From Isoetes taiwanensis (Eukaryota; Streptophyta; Lycopodiopsida; Isoetales; Isoetaceae), in contig JAJEKV010000072.1 of NCBI GenBank assembly GCA_021234155.1, positions 1,592,526 to 1,656,525 of the forward strand: a DNA stretch of 64,000 nucleotides, in the 5' to 3' direction. A model generated the notes under the pieces. That model saw only the letters and a list, made by a program, of their open reading frames with translations, made no database searches and had not been told where the DNA came from. Shown in pieces: positions 32,089 to 43,890 of the stretch. A program made the position numbers and the translations under genes. How positions within the stretch are numbered: position 1 is the stretch's first letter; every line of letters begins with the position of its first letter.

Positions 32089-33640
32089 AGATTCGTTGTA
32101 CAGTCTATAAGCATTAATTTTATGTTTGATGCAAAAGCAAAAGTAGAAAGTCGCAGCTATGGAGTAAAAAGATAGCCTTGCTTTGGAAGGCCATAACTTT
32201 TCTAATATAGATCAGATTCATGCGATCTAAAGCTTGCTGGAAAGAACTTAAAGTCTAGTTTAAGTGAGAACAAAAATCAGCCAAAAAGGATAATTATTTT
32301 TTGAGTTATCGAAATTTTAGTGACTAACCCTGTTTTAAGACTGCAGGAGAAAAAGAAAGGATGGAGAGTGGTATTCATGTTGGATAGTTAATTCTTTGTT
32401 ATTTGTTGAAGATAAAAAGTAGTATTACTTGTTGATGATTAACTCTATCCTTTTAATGCATCTGTGAATCTTCTAAACCATCATTGTATGGATCATGAAG
32501 ATATATGCCTAACTAGCTTTTTAACAGCTGCCTCTTGATTCCTAATAGCTATTGGTAGCATGCTGTAATAGTCTAAAAAACTCTGATTTGAAACTGAAGA
32601 CTTTGTTATCTCTCCCTCGTTGAAGAGGGATTCAGGGTGTTGAAATCCTGCCTACCATTAAATTCCTTGCCTAAGAATTTGCTCTTAACTAGTTGGATAT
32701 GCATTGCCTTTAGCCATATCCCATAGCCATATCCCAGGGATGTTAAATACCTATTAAATTAAGCATGAAAGTCTTGAATCATGAAAGTTAAGCATGGAAG
32801 TCTTGAATCATGTAAGTTAAGCATGGAAGTTTTAAATGATGGAACTTACATATGAAAGTTAAGTATGATAGCATGAAGGTGTGCAAATTTTGATTATTAC
32901 AGTGACCATGTGCTTACGAATTTTAGCAGTTGGATTTATCTGCTAGATACACTGTTGAAATCGCATTTGATGCTGCATGTGTGTATTATTCTTGAATTGT
33001 GGATTAACTTTTGGTTGTGTGCATGAACAAGTTATAGTAAAGAATGACATGTATTATGTTTATTGGTTTCGTATTCAATAATCTGAGGTGTCGATTAATT
33101 TCTTTACAATGGATGTGTCTTTTGGCACTGCAGTATATATATACGTATGGGTTGAAATTGAATGATGTATTTGTGCATGCTCTAACTGCATATGGTGATG
33201 ACGAATATCATATTTTGGCATATGTCTTGTCGTTCTACTATCTTGTTGTAGACGAATTTACGATTTGCAAGTGTGTAATAAAAATCTCATTGAAGATGCA
33301 AGCTAGAAGATATGTTATTGAAAATTGACAAATATATAATTGCAAACTAGAAATTTGGCAAAGCAATCTCCTTGGAGCTTGATTGAAAATTGGCCAATAT
33401 CTAATTGAACATCTCATTAAAGATTTGACTTACTGACATTGGAAAATCTCATTGGAGATTGGCTTACTGAAATTGCAAAATCTCTTTGGAGATTGACTGA
33501 TTGAATATCTCTAATTGGAAAATTTTCTTGAAGATTGACTTTGGAAGATGAATGTTATTACAGGAAGTTTGCTACACAACATAAAATTTTTCTTGGAATT
33601 CATCATGAGGTCCACCTGTTCTTTATGGCTCTTTGAAAAT
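32089..33640 (+). other. Copia 5' internal region, gag not recognisable; local repeats
   Basis: Should contain gag by position, but no gag or zinc knuckle was seen. 32755-32880 has four imperfect copies of GTTAAGCATGGAAGTCTTGA. 33380-33545 has about five degenerate units of AAAATCTCATTGGAGATTGA. Strongly AT-rich. Confidence 0.45.
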
Positions 33641-35010
33641 ACATGGAAACATCTTTTAAGATATGGTCGCCAAATATGAAGACCTTTCACAATTTTTTCA
33701 TCAAAGGCAATCTTTATAAACTCAAGATGAATGATGGGTTTGCTAATGTTGTGATATCTCATGGTGATGATATCAGTACTTTGTGGCATCGACGTTTTGG
33801 TCATGCTAGCTTTCAAGCTCTTTTGGACATGAGCTGTGATAACCTTGTGGAGTATTGAATGCTTGTGAGGCATATGTTATTGGTAAGCCACATTGCCACT
33901 CATTCTCTGGGGAAAGATATCGTGCTACGCGAGTCTTAGAGCTGGTCCGTTCTAAACTTTGTGGGCCATTCTATGATTCTGGCTATATATTTATGTACTT
34001 TATTACTAAAAAACTTGAAGTATTATCAGTCTTTTGTACTTCCAAAAAGATGATAGGAGTTCAAACTAGAACAATGATTCAGAGACTGTGAACTGATAAT
34101 GGTGGCAAGTTTAAGTCCTTGGCATTTGACAAAGTTTGTGCAAATTCAAGCATTGTTCTTGAATACATTGCGTCTTATTCTCCTCAACAGGATGGTATTA
34201 CTGAGAGGAAGAATTGCGCCATCGTGAATGTGGTGCATTGCATGCTTACTCATATTAATTTGGATGTGTTTCTATGCAGAAGTTGTTGGCGCTGCTGTGT
34301 ACTTGCAAAATTGCTTACTTATTTTTTGAAAGGCAAAACTTCATTAGAAGCTTGGTCTGCTATTAAACCCAATGTTGCCAATTTTGTACGATTTTGGTTT
34401 GCTGTACTGCTTATGTTCATATTCCTCCTAAAGAGAGTAAAAAATGATGATTTTGCTAAGGAAGCTATTTTATTAGATACGTCTATAATGCCAAAATATA
34501 TCAATTTGGGGACTCAGCTTTCCATTTACTTATGCTTCATTCTATTGATGAAATCATGCTTCTGTCGCTGCCCCTGCTTCTATTACTGAATCTGCCTTTG
34601 CTCTTGATGTCCTTGACTTTGTTCATAATTTTGCTAATATTGATGGGGAAGATCATTTTGGTCTTAATGAGATTATTCATGAGGTTGCTTATGATGATGT
34701 TATTGCACGTCGAGCATGAAAGCCGACACAATGGATGTTAGAATATCTTATTGATGATCCAATTTCTACGGAGGATGCTCTAACATTAGAACACTTGGAC
34801 AAGAGGACTTGGTTTCTAGATTCCTTTCTAGTGTGAATGATTTGAATATTTACTTCAAAAGGAGAAGGGTCTTATTATGTTTTCATTGCCTTATATGTCG
34901 ATGATACATTTTTTGTTTGCAATGATTTACCCTACTTACATCACATGAAAGTTTTATTATCTGCAGCTTTTGAGATGGTAGATTTGGGTGCAATTCACTC
35001 ATGCACATAT
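33640..35010 (+). pseudogene. Ty1/copia integrase and start of reverse transcriptase, decayed
   Basis: GAG-pre-integrase motif LYKLKMNDGF...TLWHRRFGHASFQAL (33715-33815) is followed by the zinc-finger cysteines (CEAYVIGKPHCHS). The integrase core has TDNGGKFKS (34096), YSPQQDGITERKN (34180) and GKTSLEAWSAIKPN. The linker includes ARRA*KPTQWM near 34710. The RT palm fragment YVDDTFFV (34895) ends near AFEMVDLGAIH (34970-35000). There are several stops and frameshifts. The element is cut off by the tandem repeat at 35060 and the gypsy insertion. Confidence 0.85.
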
Positions 35011-35059
35011 ATCTCTGCGCTCATTGAAAAGTTTGGCCTCCTTGGAGCAAAATCAGAAA

Positions 35060-35320
35060 GTTTTCATAGATAAATGGGTGATACCTTTTGTGATACTTTA
35101 GAATTGGCAATATGTGTGAGTCAACTTCTCATGGGTGATACTTTGGAATTAATAGTAGGTGTGAGCAAGCTTTTAATGGGTGATACCTAAGAATTTATAG
35201 TAGATATTGATAGTAAGTGCATGCAGCTTCTCATATGTGATGCTTTTGAATTGGTAGTATATATGAGTAAGCTCCTCATGTATGATACTTGGAATTGGTA
35301 GTAGATGTAGTAAAGGTTCT
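35060..35320 (+). repeat. Degenerate ~60-bp tandem repeat, left part
   Basis: Five or so units of the form GGGTGATACTTTGGAATT, AGTAGGTGTGAGTAAGCT, TCTCAT. It is interrupted at 35321 by the gypsy LTR and resumes at 49077. Confidence 0.85.
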
Positions 35321-36915
35321 TGTGACGTTCCACGTATCTATACGTTCTACTATACGGGACACGTACAAATACGAGCACGTCACTCCCTAAAGGTACGCTA
35401 CCATGGGGGTATGGGAACCTAATTGCAACCTAGGGGGTTACCTTAAAAAGGATTAAATTAGCTATGCTAATTTAACACATTAATAATAATAACCTATAAC
35501 CTAGGAAATTAGGCTAATTACCATTTGGGAAGGCGCCACCTGCCCCAATCGATTGGGTAGCATGGGGATTGCCAAGTTTGGATGCCAACTTGACCCCTAT
35601 CCCTGGGATTGACTCCTGAAGATCGACCAAGGAAGGCCAGGAGCTGGGCGCCATCAGACACTTGCAGAAGATCACCATAGCGATGCGTCGTGGAAGTAAT
35701 TTGAATTCTCAACTCCCGAGGAAGATGGGGCCCCATGGAAACGAGTCCAGCCAGAATTCAGGTAGGTGGCTATGTGAATTCTAGTTAACACTTGGTTGTG
35801 TCCGTCTCTCTCTGTTCTCTTTGTGAATCAATCATAGAAACTAACCCTTGATTGTACAAACAAGTTCTCTTTATATTCAATTCGGGTTCTTACTCACGAA
35901 GGGATGGATTGTTAGTTCTTTGTTTAATCGACTCAAAGCGGGGATTACGGGGTAGAGGCCTCGAACCGTGTATTGTAGTATGCTCCTAGATAGCCTGCAG
36001 AGTCCCATTAATTGCGGCATTGCACAAGAACCCACCGGGTCCTAGATGCTATGGTGCGGCTTAGCACCGGACAAGGAACACAAGTGGTGACATGAGGGGT
36101 GGGGTCTTGCATGAGCATACAAGGCTCACGAGACTCCTACGGTGGGCTAGGGCGATGGCGGTCCACGTTGAGGGGCGGGTATGGGTCCGACCTCCACAGG
36201 GTGTAGTGGTGTGATCCGTATGGAGCACCATGCACTTTGAGTAGATTTAGGGTGAGTAAGCCTGTGCGGATGCGGGGGTGGCGATGCGACGTATTCTCTA
36301 GCTCACCCATGGAACCTTGTGATTACGGAAGGGGGCGCCTCCCGACCGCCTCATCGGACCAGGCGTCATGAACTGGAGTAGGCTCAGAGGGTGATGCCCG
36401 AGTTTTGCGTCTCGGGAAGGCTATAGCAAAGCCATAGCATGAATCAACCCATCCGCAAAGTGTGCACGGGAGGGGCGGATGGAGTGGACAACCTAGCCAA
36501 TGTTCTATGCCAGATAGCGCCATGCCAAGACTCGGTCCGCTGATCCCTTGAGGCCCGGTAGTGGGGTCGATCCTCTTAGGAGTGCAGTGGGGTAGAACCC
36601 GGGTTACGGGTGTTTTCTTAGGATTAGATGCATATTACGTGCCGTTGGTATATTAGATGGATTAGCCACCCTTCGTGGTGGTTATTTATGTATATTCATC
36701 TTTGTGTGCTAACCCTTGTATTCATGCTTCATAGCGTAGGAGTCCCATTGAAGGCGTGGGCGAATGACCCCTTCGTGTCCTTCTTTTCGGGCCTCATTTC
36801 ATAGATGGCCGAAATAGGCTGGAGGGCCCCTGCTCATGGTGAGATGATTGCCATGGGAGGGGAAAGTCCCGTATGTATATCGTCCGTGGGTCGTATATAT
36901 TACAGGGGCGTCACG
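35321..36915 (+). repeat. 5' LTR of Ty3/gypsy chromovirus
   Basis: Begins TGTGACGTTCC and ends CGTCACG, giving inverted ends TGTGACG/CGTCAC(G). It matches the 3' LTR (47469-49071) throughout, about 1.6 kb. The flanking host pentamer is GTTCT on the left, versus ATTCT after the 3' LTR. Minus-strand frames inside (for example 36323-36523) are shadows. Confidence 0.92.
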
Positions 36916-36916
36916 G

Positions 36917-36930
36917 TGGTATCGAGCCGT
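36917..36930 (+). other. Primer-binding site (initiator-Met type)
   Basis: TGGTATCGAGCC directly follows the 5' LTR. The expected TGGTATCAGAGCC differs by one missing A. It fits minus-strand priming by tRNA-iMet. Confidence 0.8.
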
Positions 36931-39167
36931 GATTTGGTTGTTGAAATCATCACAGCGCCAAACACTAACTTCGTAGCACGGTAGTTAGGAGGAGGCTAAG
37001 TCAATATAATGTCGTTAGTTCTCTTTGTTGTTTGGCTTGGTGTTAGGTTAAGTTAAGAAATTGTAGCTTTGAAGTGGAGGGGCCAAGATTGGAGGCCTAG
37101 CAGGTGCCGATGGGTAACTCAAATGACAAAGATGATGGCTCCATTGGATTGGGTACTTTCGAATTACCCTAAAGCAGTCAACTCTAGGCGAAAAATGGTC
37201 AAGGGCGGGCCCAAAAATGAACTTCGGCCCGCTTGCCTTTTTGTCACTTTGCGATCAAGATCGGCGCCCGAAAAATTGTCGGCGCCCGACCCGTCGACCT
37301 TCGAGTCAGCTGCCCCGCCAGTCAACTTCGGGCGGCCGCTTGCATTTCGGCGACACCAGTCGAGGCGAAACCCGTATAATGCCATCGGCCGGCCCGTATG
37401 TGGCGCGTATTTCCAGATATATTTTTTTTAATAATAAAATTTTGAAGTTAATAAGAAAAAATTTGAAATTTTAAAAGTTAATTGGCCGTTTAGCAAACCA
37501 TTTTTTTTTTCATTTGCTTTTGCTTCGCGTGCCTCCAGCACTTTGAGCAGCCCTCATCATATCGCCACCGGACGGACCTTGATCTTGCGCCCTTGTGCTT
37601 TGTGCATCTTAGCCCCTTTGCCATCCCCCGCCCGGTGCCCGCTACCCGCTATGGCTATTACCAAGAGCGCTCGGATCCGTCCACCACGAGCATCGTGGAG
37701 ATCCACGCCATGATTGCTAAGCACATGGCTCTTGACCCAGCCCTCATCGACATCTTGTTGGATGAGCTGGTCAATAGGTTTGAGAACAACGATAGGATTC
37801 CATATCACGTCTATCACTTCTCGAGCCATTCCTCATCAATTTGAACCTCACCCGACTCCCATATACCCTTGTTGAGCAACGATATGGTAATGATGCTCAT
37901 CAAATTTTATCCTCGAGCAGGGAAGGCCATACGGAGGAGGAAGATGTCGGGGGCGGGGCCGGCCAGGTATTAGGGGTTTTGCGGGAGGATGACCAGGAGG
38001 ATTGGTGGGCGGGCTGACAGCTGGCCGGGGGTAGGGAGTACCCCGGTACCTCGGGGGCGGCTTGCCGTCATCGATGGCGAGCCATTGAGGTTCCCCATAC
38101 CAATGGCATGAGGGTTCCAACGGCTTTGTATGGGGAGAAATCCCCGACATTAGCATAGACTATCGACCACTATTCAGGATAGATATGGGTCTGCGACCAC
38201 AAAGGTACCATGGCTGAACTTAATCGCCGTGCCGCAGCCCAACTTTTGCTCAGATCAAGAAGACCTAAGGAGAGCTCGGGGAAGAAGAGCGAGAAGTTGG
38301 AGCAAGAGGAGCGGGACCGACAAGATCGGGCCGGGACCAACAGGGAGGGAGGTGCATCGGGAGTGGCTCGAACCAAAGCAACGCATATCCGAATCGATTA
38401 AGCTCAGGAGGAAGGGAGTTGCCCATAAGGCGGGGCGATCAATACAAGGATAAGTTAAAGACTGGGGGCTTTTGGGAAGAAGACCAGCTCCGGACCGGAG
38501 GCGCCAGAAGTGGATAACTCCCCGTTCTTTGGGGGCTAAGCGGTACCAACATCGTCGGGGGCACGGGCCGCGGCCGGAAGCCTCATGGGTTCAGACCGAT
38601 GCATCGTGGCATTCGCGCGGAGATCCGCAAATTTCAGAAGTCCACGGACCTTCGTCGAGGGTGAAGTACCTTTTAGGAGAGGTCGGTGCGGAGATCGCCG
38701 CGACAATTTAAGGCCGATCTCCGTTTCCGGACCTTTGCAATTTGGCGCTCAAGAGGCTTCTTGAAGCCTACTTGGTAGCACTTACTTTTTGGTGATGCCA
38801 ACCTTTGCGCTATCCACGCAAAGAGGGTCACCATAATGCCTAAGGATTTAGCCCCGCCCGTGTAGGATCGGGGAGCAACCTTAGCCTACTTGCGGGGATC
38901 AGCGTTTTGTATATTTTTTTGTGATAATTAATAAAAAGGCTTTTATTCGAATTAAAAGTTTAATTTTTTTTTAAATTTAAAAATCTTGACGTCGGCTTTA
39001 ATAAGAGGGTTTAAAAGGGGGTGTAAGGTTATTTTAAATGCTTCTTTTCCTCTCTCCTCCCTTCTAGCGCCATGGCTGGTTGCCGCCGCCGACCTTTGCT
39101 GCTTTTGGTACCTTGATGGGAGAAATGGGATCCACGGGTTCCCTTCGACTTCTTTGCGGCCTTTGCT
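36931..39167 (+). other. Extra region between PBS and gag, unrecognised
   Basis: Normal Ty3/gypsy elements begin gag soon after the PBS; here over 5 kb intervenes. Open stretches include 37593-37844 (YQERSDPSTTSIVEIHAMIA, then LDPALIDILLDELVNRFENN) and 38210-38711 (charged, RRARSWSKRSGTDK). 37190-37400 is GC-rich with repeated GGCGCCCGA-type words. No domain was recognised. Frame breaks are frequent. Confidence 0.4.
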
Positions 39168-40465
39168 ATGCCAGCGATAGATCTCCTTGCCAACATCTGT
39201 GGCATCCGGGACTACGCCGGATTCCTTGACTTTACATGGAGGAAATGCTTCCTCTGTGTATTCCTCTAGGGGATCCTCCCACTTGTATTTGGAGCGGGGA
39301 GATAGTTCGGCAGATGCTAGGCGGGGACACACATGCTTATGATGTCGAAGGAAACTCCGATGGGGTAAGCACCTACGGTGGTCGGCATCGAGGGGCAGAT
39401 GATATCTAGAAGCTACTTTCGCTCTAGCCATCCTCATGGACCAATCGTTGAGGATGAAACCTTGCTGGCAGAGAAGGGCAAGCCGCCGAATCCTCAGGAG
39501 GGGGATGGCGAGCATATCGGAATGGGCGACCTTGCCCGTTGGAAAGAGCTAGCGAGAGGAGTTACCACCCGGCGCCGTGACCCATCTATAGGCTTGTCGG
39601 GGTTAGACGGCCTTCCGGTTATTTATCACGGGGCGGGGAATACCTTCTCTTGGATGATATTATGCGGGCGTATCGCGTGGTGGCGGACACGTATAGCGCA
39701 AAGACCATGTACTCTCACGAGCTTGCGGAGTATTGTATGGATGATTTCATCGACTTCACTTCTACAGGAGCTTCCTCCGGAGGTGCACCAGCTCGCCGGT
39801 TCGTCGGGGAGACTCTAGACGGCGGAGACTCTACTACGTCTTCGGATTGACTTCGTGATCGCGGGAACCAGCCGCCCCGCTTGCACGGATGCCTCCGCGG
39901 CTATGGGACCTCACGTCCCAAACATTAATATGGTGGAGGTTCCCTCCGACTCGGATGATGAGGGTGAAGATTTATACCATAACCCCTGGCACAAGAAGGA
40001 GGAGCAGCGGGAGCTCAAGGGAGGAAGAAGTCCCCATGGACTGGATAAAGAAGTGGCATCGAGACTTCGCATGGGAAAGTCTTTGGGTAACCATCTTACC
40101 CGTTTCTTTTGTCGGCCTTCAAATACGGACAAGTCCTCTTCATAGCGAGATCTGGCGCCAGAGTGAAGCTTCATGGTGGGGCCTCCGTGCACTCTCTACA
40201 GCGCCGGCCACAAAAAGCTTCCCTATCGTGCGTTTCGTATGTACTTTCGTACAGACGGGATCTTGCTCACGCGGCCTTGGGTCGGGGACATTGCGCCTTG
40301 GATGGGTATGAAGCTCCTCACGGCAGCCCCATTGGCGTTGCCTATCCACCAGAGGTTGCATCCGTGGGCGGGCTGCCACGGTAGACCACAGGGTTACTCG
40401 CTGCGACACCGGCCGCCTCCACCACCTCCTAGGGCTAAGGATCGGGAGGCGGGGCCTAGTTCCTA
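39168..40465 (+). pseudogene. Unrecognised accessory ORF of the gypsy element, copy 2
   Basis: Starts MPAIDLLANICGIRDYAGF at 39168 and follows copy 1 (27302-28343) segment by segment in shifting frames: LAILMDQ, HIGMGDLARWKELA, GLSGLDGLPVIYH, AEYCMDDFIDFTS, PPEVHQL, MGPHVPNINMVEVPSDSDDE, EDLYHNP, NHLTRFF. Beyond the point where copy 1 ends, this copy adds KKLPYRAFRMYFRTDGILL and a proline-rich PPPPPPRAKDREAGP tail to TAG at 40464-40466. No known domain. It sits in sense orientation upstream of gag, where extra ORFs occur in some giant plant retrotransposons. Function unknown. Confidence 0.6.
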
Positions 40466-40739
40466 GTATAATTTTGCTATGAAAAATGTATATATATATA
40501 TATGTTTTGCTAGTTTTTTCTTATATATCTATATATGTGTGTTTAGGGGATTTCGGGTTGGCAAATGAATGGACCATATTGACAAATGATGTACCTTATT
40601 TACTTATTAAATACAAAGTTCTCTTGAGAAGTATTATTGAATTGTGTGTTCTTCTTTATGACATCCTCTTCAAAAGTATTAAAACTTTAGAATATAATGG
40701 CATTACAAAATGTTTCTCTATTTATTCCAACTATGTTGC

Positions 40740-41330
40740 GAGAGGAAAACATTTGGGAATATGAGGAGAGAATCAAATATGGTTAGGAGGGGCGATCCCG
40801 GGCTTGAGACCGGGACTATGGCGAGAGATATGGTGAATATCAGTGGGAGGAAGGCTATGAAACCGAACCACCGCCACCGAGGGAACTCGACCACGACAAA
40901 GGGTGGAGATAGTTAACATCCTCGGGGATCGAGCTTTCGAGGATCGAAGATGACCACAATGTCGTACACAGGACTCTTGGAATATGACCGAGCCGCGAAG
41001 CCTTCGAGGGCGCCAGCGACCATCTTTGGCAACTCTTTTATGCAATCACGAAGGCTCTTTAACCTTACGATTATCAACCCAACATGGGAGTACCAAGCCA
41101 TCATTGTCCAAGCACGGGGCGCTATAAACTCGTCCAGAGTTTGTGCGGGAGAGTACCGCTTCTGGCGATCCACATGCCCTTCGCCAACCCCTAGGCTTGG
41201 TCTCTTCCGTTGTGTTTTCGTTGTTGTGGTTTCGCCAGGTGCAAGTAGAACTTTAAAAGTTCCCATTGTATCATACCTACTTTTGTCTCAATCCATGTAT
41301 CAATCAACCCGTTGTTATAATCAACTTGAA
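40740..41330 (+). pseudogene. Second unrecognised open stretch upstream of gag
   Basis: Frame pieces read RYGEYQWEEGYETEPPPPRE, DDHNVVHRTLGI, PSREAFEGASDHLWQLFYAI and YDYQPNMGVPSHH. The composition suggests former coding sequence, possibly a structural protein, but no motif identifies it. Frames at 40950-41333 (plus) and 40913-41266 (minus) overlap and cannot both be real. Confidence 0.3.
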
Positions 41331-42384
41331 TGAAATACAAATATTGTCTTGTTTTGTATATACTTTTTGTTTGATTAACTTAAAAGGGATTGTACATTAA
41401 TGTAAAATCTGCTTATATATTCATGAATGATTCCTATAGGCGGTATGCGTAGCGCCCGCTTGGCAAACACCCTCAACGCCCGATAAATCACCTGAGCGAG
41501 GAATTGATGTTAATGAAAAGGCAACTCGTGAATTCTGAGGGCTTATGTGTTTGCATGCCAATCCGCGCCACATACTCGGGAGGGCGGACCGGAACTACCT
41601 CGCGACCATTGAGTCCACACTGCACTTGACCATCTCCTCCGAGCTAGCCCACATGCACTGCTGAGAGAAGCATGGTATTAAAGAGTGGCTAAAATTCGCC
41701 AAATGGCTATTTTTTAGACCTTTAGTCAAATTTCATGGCTAAAGTTAATAAAGGTCATTTAAAGAGAAAAAACATAATTTAGCCATTTCAAAAGGGGGAA
41801 AGCTTTGGATGCTTAGGGTTTAGCCGGGATTGTTTGCTGCATGATGTACTGAATCGCCTTCTCTGAAGCTGATTAGGTGCACCCTGATCGCCATGCCTAA
41901 TATATTTAGGGACCTCTTTCACTCTTTCACTTAGAAATCACCATTAACTATCTCAATCGATATCGAATTTAAATCTACAAGTCATCTAGTTAAATGTTAT
42001 ATCTAGCCATTTGGATGTATTTGACCCCAACTTAAATATGTGTGCTCCTTTAAATGATATTGTTTTTTCCTTATGAATTGTAATTTGAACAACTTTGTTA
42101 TCACTTTGGCACATTGAATTAGTTGTCATTCATGTACTTATGAGTGCCCAAAATTCGAAGTCAAATATTGCACTTTAGTTGGAGACCAAGAAAAATTCGT
42201 CAACACCAGAATGTCATGTCATATAAAATTTACATTTTAGCCAAGTGGGAAGATCACTAAAGGACTTTATTTTATCAAATTTCGCCCAAAAAAAAAGAAT
42301 TTATGAACTTCTGTTTTTCATATGTTTAGCCAAACTTAAATTGAATAGAAAAACATTTAGGGCCCTTAAAATTTACCCTGACAG
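41331..42384. other. AT-rich spacer inside the gypsy element
   Basis: No coding signal. The composition is more AT-rich than the flanks, and words such as AAAGAGTGGCTAAAATTCGCC (near 41680) and TTAGCCAAGTGGGAAG (near 42237) suggest a nested insertion, but no clean terminal repeats were found. Confidence 0.35.
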
Positions 42385-43500
42385 AGAAGGACTCATGCTA
42401 AACGTCAACGAAGTTCCTCTAAGGATAGCGCCGCTTCCTCACATTCAACCACTTCGGGTTCTTCGGGGTCCTCGCTATCAGACAGTGACCATTCAAGGCG
42501 TAAGGATAAGGAATACCGAAAAACTGTTGATACAGCCATCACTAGTATATGGAAGAACCGGAAGTTGGCTCAGTTTGATGGGAAATCCAGAGGAGGCTTG
42601 AATGCGGAATCTTGGTTGGACGAAATGAAGGAATTCGGAAAGTCCTATGGAATGACGAGAGAAAGATACGGGGAAGGTCGCCACCACGAACCTTATACGA
42701 GCTGCCCGTGATTTGGTGGAAGGGTTATGCCGTGAGCTAAACACGGATAGGAGCGGATGCAAGTTCGGGAAGTTTGCTAAGGCTTTTAAATCGCATTCGT
42801 GCCTCGTGGGCGCACAAATGCCAACAACAGATTGAGACCTTCTACAGGTTGGAAAGAAGGGCATGTCCGTCAGGCCTACCCGGCAATTCATGCGTTTGAG
42901 GTTTATGCGTGCGAATGAATGAGAAAATAGCGGTGAGGGCTACATTGAAGGTTGGCCCCATCCATTAAACGAATGGTCAAGGCCATCGACCCAAAGTCGA
43001 TGGCGGGAAGCTAAGGCATTAAGCCTTGAGGAGGACACGCCAAGGAGCCACAGTATCGCTGACACGCTCCTTACTCGCAGCCCACGGCCGCCCACACCTT
43101 ACAAACCCGTTCGCCAAGTCCGGGGCCCCTCAAGACAATTCTTATGGGACTTGTGAGAAGAAAGTTGCTTTTAGCGCCCGGATAAGCGAGAACAATGCTG
43201 GTAAGGAAATTGGGGCCTCTACAGTCCATTCCTAAAGAGGCCGAGAACAGCTCCGCCGGGATAAGGCATGCTTCTGGGTGCATGAGGCACTGGACACTTC
43301 ATGAAATTGTCCGTGCGTCCACCTTGGTTGCTCAGCGGCCATGGCCGACCTGGATTGGGAAGATTTGGAGTCCAATCTTTGTTGCGGAGGACGAGGCTCC
43401 GAGTACATTCATGGTCGTCTCATATTCTTGCCGCTATAGAAACAAAAAAAAGAAAAGTCGATATACATTATTTCTACAATAGGCCAAGTGAGCAAGTAAG
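42385..43500 (+). pseudogene. Ty3/gypsy gag
   Basis: A serine-rich N-terminus (SSKDSAASSHSTTSGSSGSS) is followed by WKNRKLAQFDGKSRGGLNAE and SWLDEMKEFGKSYGM. This is the start of the Retrotrans_gag capsid domain, where the element's protein is cut near xxEAWLxxMExxF. Later pieces (IRASWAHKCQQQIETFYRLE) continue it in other frames. The zinc knuckle was not identified. Frames break every 100-200 bases. Confidence 0.7.
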
Positions 43501-43890
43501 CCCTTCATAATTTTGATGGACCACGGGTAGTACGCGCATAATTTTGCTTCTCCTAGAATGGCCAGTGCTGCGGTGGAAACGTTGAGATCCAGGCCTAAGC
43601 CGGTCCACACTAGCTAAGCGGTAAAAGATCGACACACTCATGGGGCCGTATTAACCTTAAAAATCATTTGCAGTGCACGGTTGCCTTGGGTGCCGAAGTT
43701 AATGGACATTGGCAAATATGATCTTATTGTGGGAATGGAGTTTTAGCGTCTGCTAAGGCCCACATAGATTTATGAGAAGCGGAGGTCACCTTCAACGCCG
43801 CTAATGGAGCACGTGTGGCGATAAAAGGTGATTCATTACACTCGCCATGCGGTCAATGTCGAAAGCGGCTAGGAAAAGCTATGCGCAGGA
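43501..43890 (+). pseudogene. Ty3/gypsy protease region
   Basis: MDHG followed by HNFASPRMA near 43516-43566 corresponds to the retropepsin DSGATHNF...A box, here with H in place of S after D. GKYDLIVGMEF (43709-43744) matches the DLIIGMDWL end of plant gypsy proteases. Several stops lie between. Confidence 0.65.

Noticed and set aside
34119-34741. Leucine-rich frames at the end of the copia integrase (for example 34532-34741)
   Set aside because: Out-of-frame shadows of the copia integrase-RT linker.
36323-36523. Open minus-strand frames inside the LTRs (also 48460-48738)
   Set aside because: They lie in LTR sequence antisense to the element and differ between the two LTR copies.
36917-36930. 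PBS mistaken for part of a tRNA gene
   Set aside because: Only the 3'-complement segment is present and it sits immediately after an LTR.
38952-39515. 187-codon minus-strand frame across the start of the accessory ORF
   Set aside because: Antisense to the line conserved with 27302-28343, which supports the plus strand.
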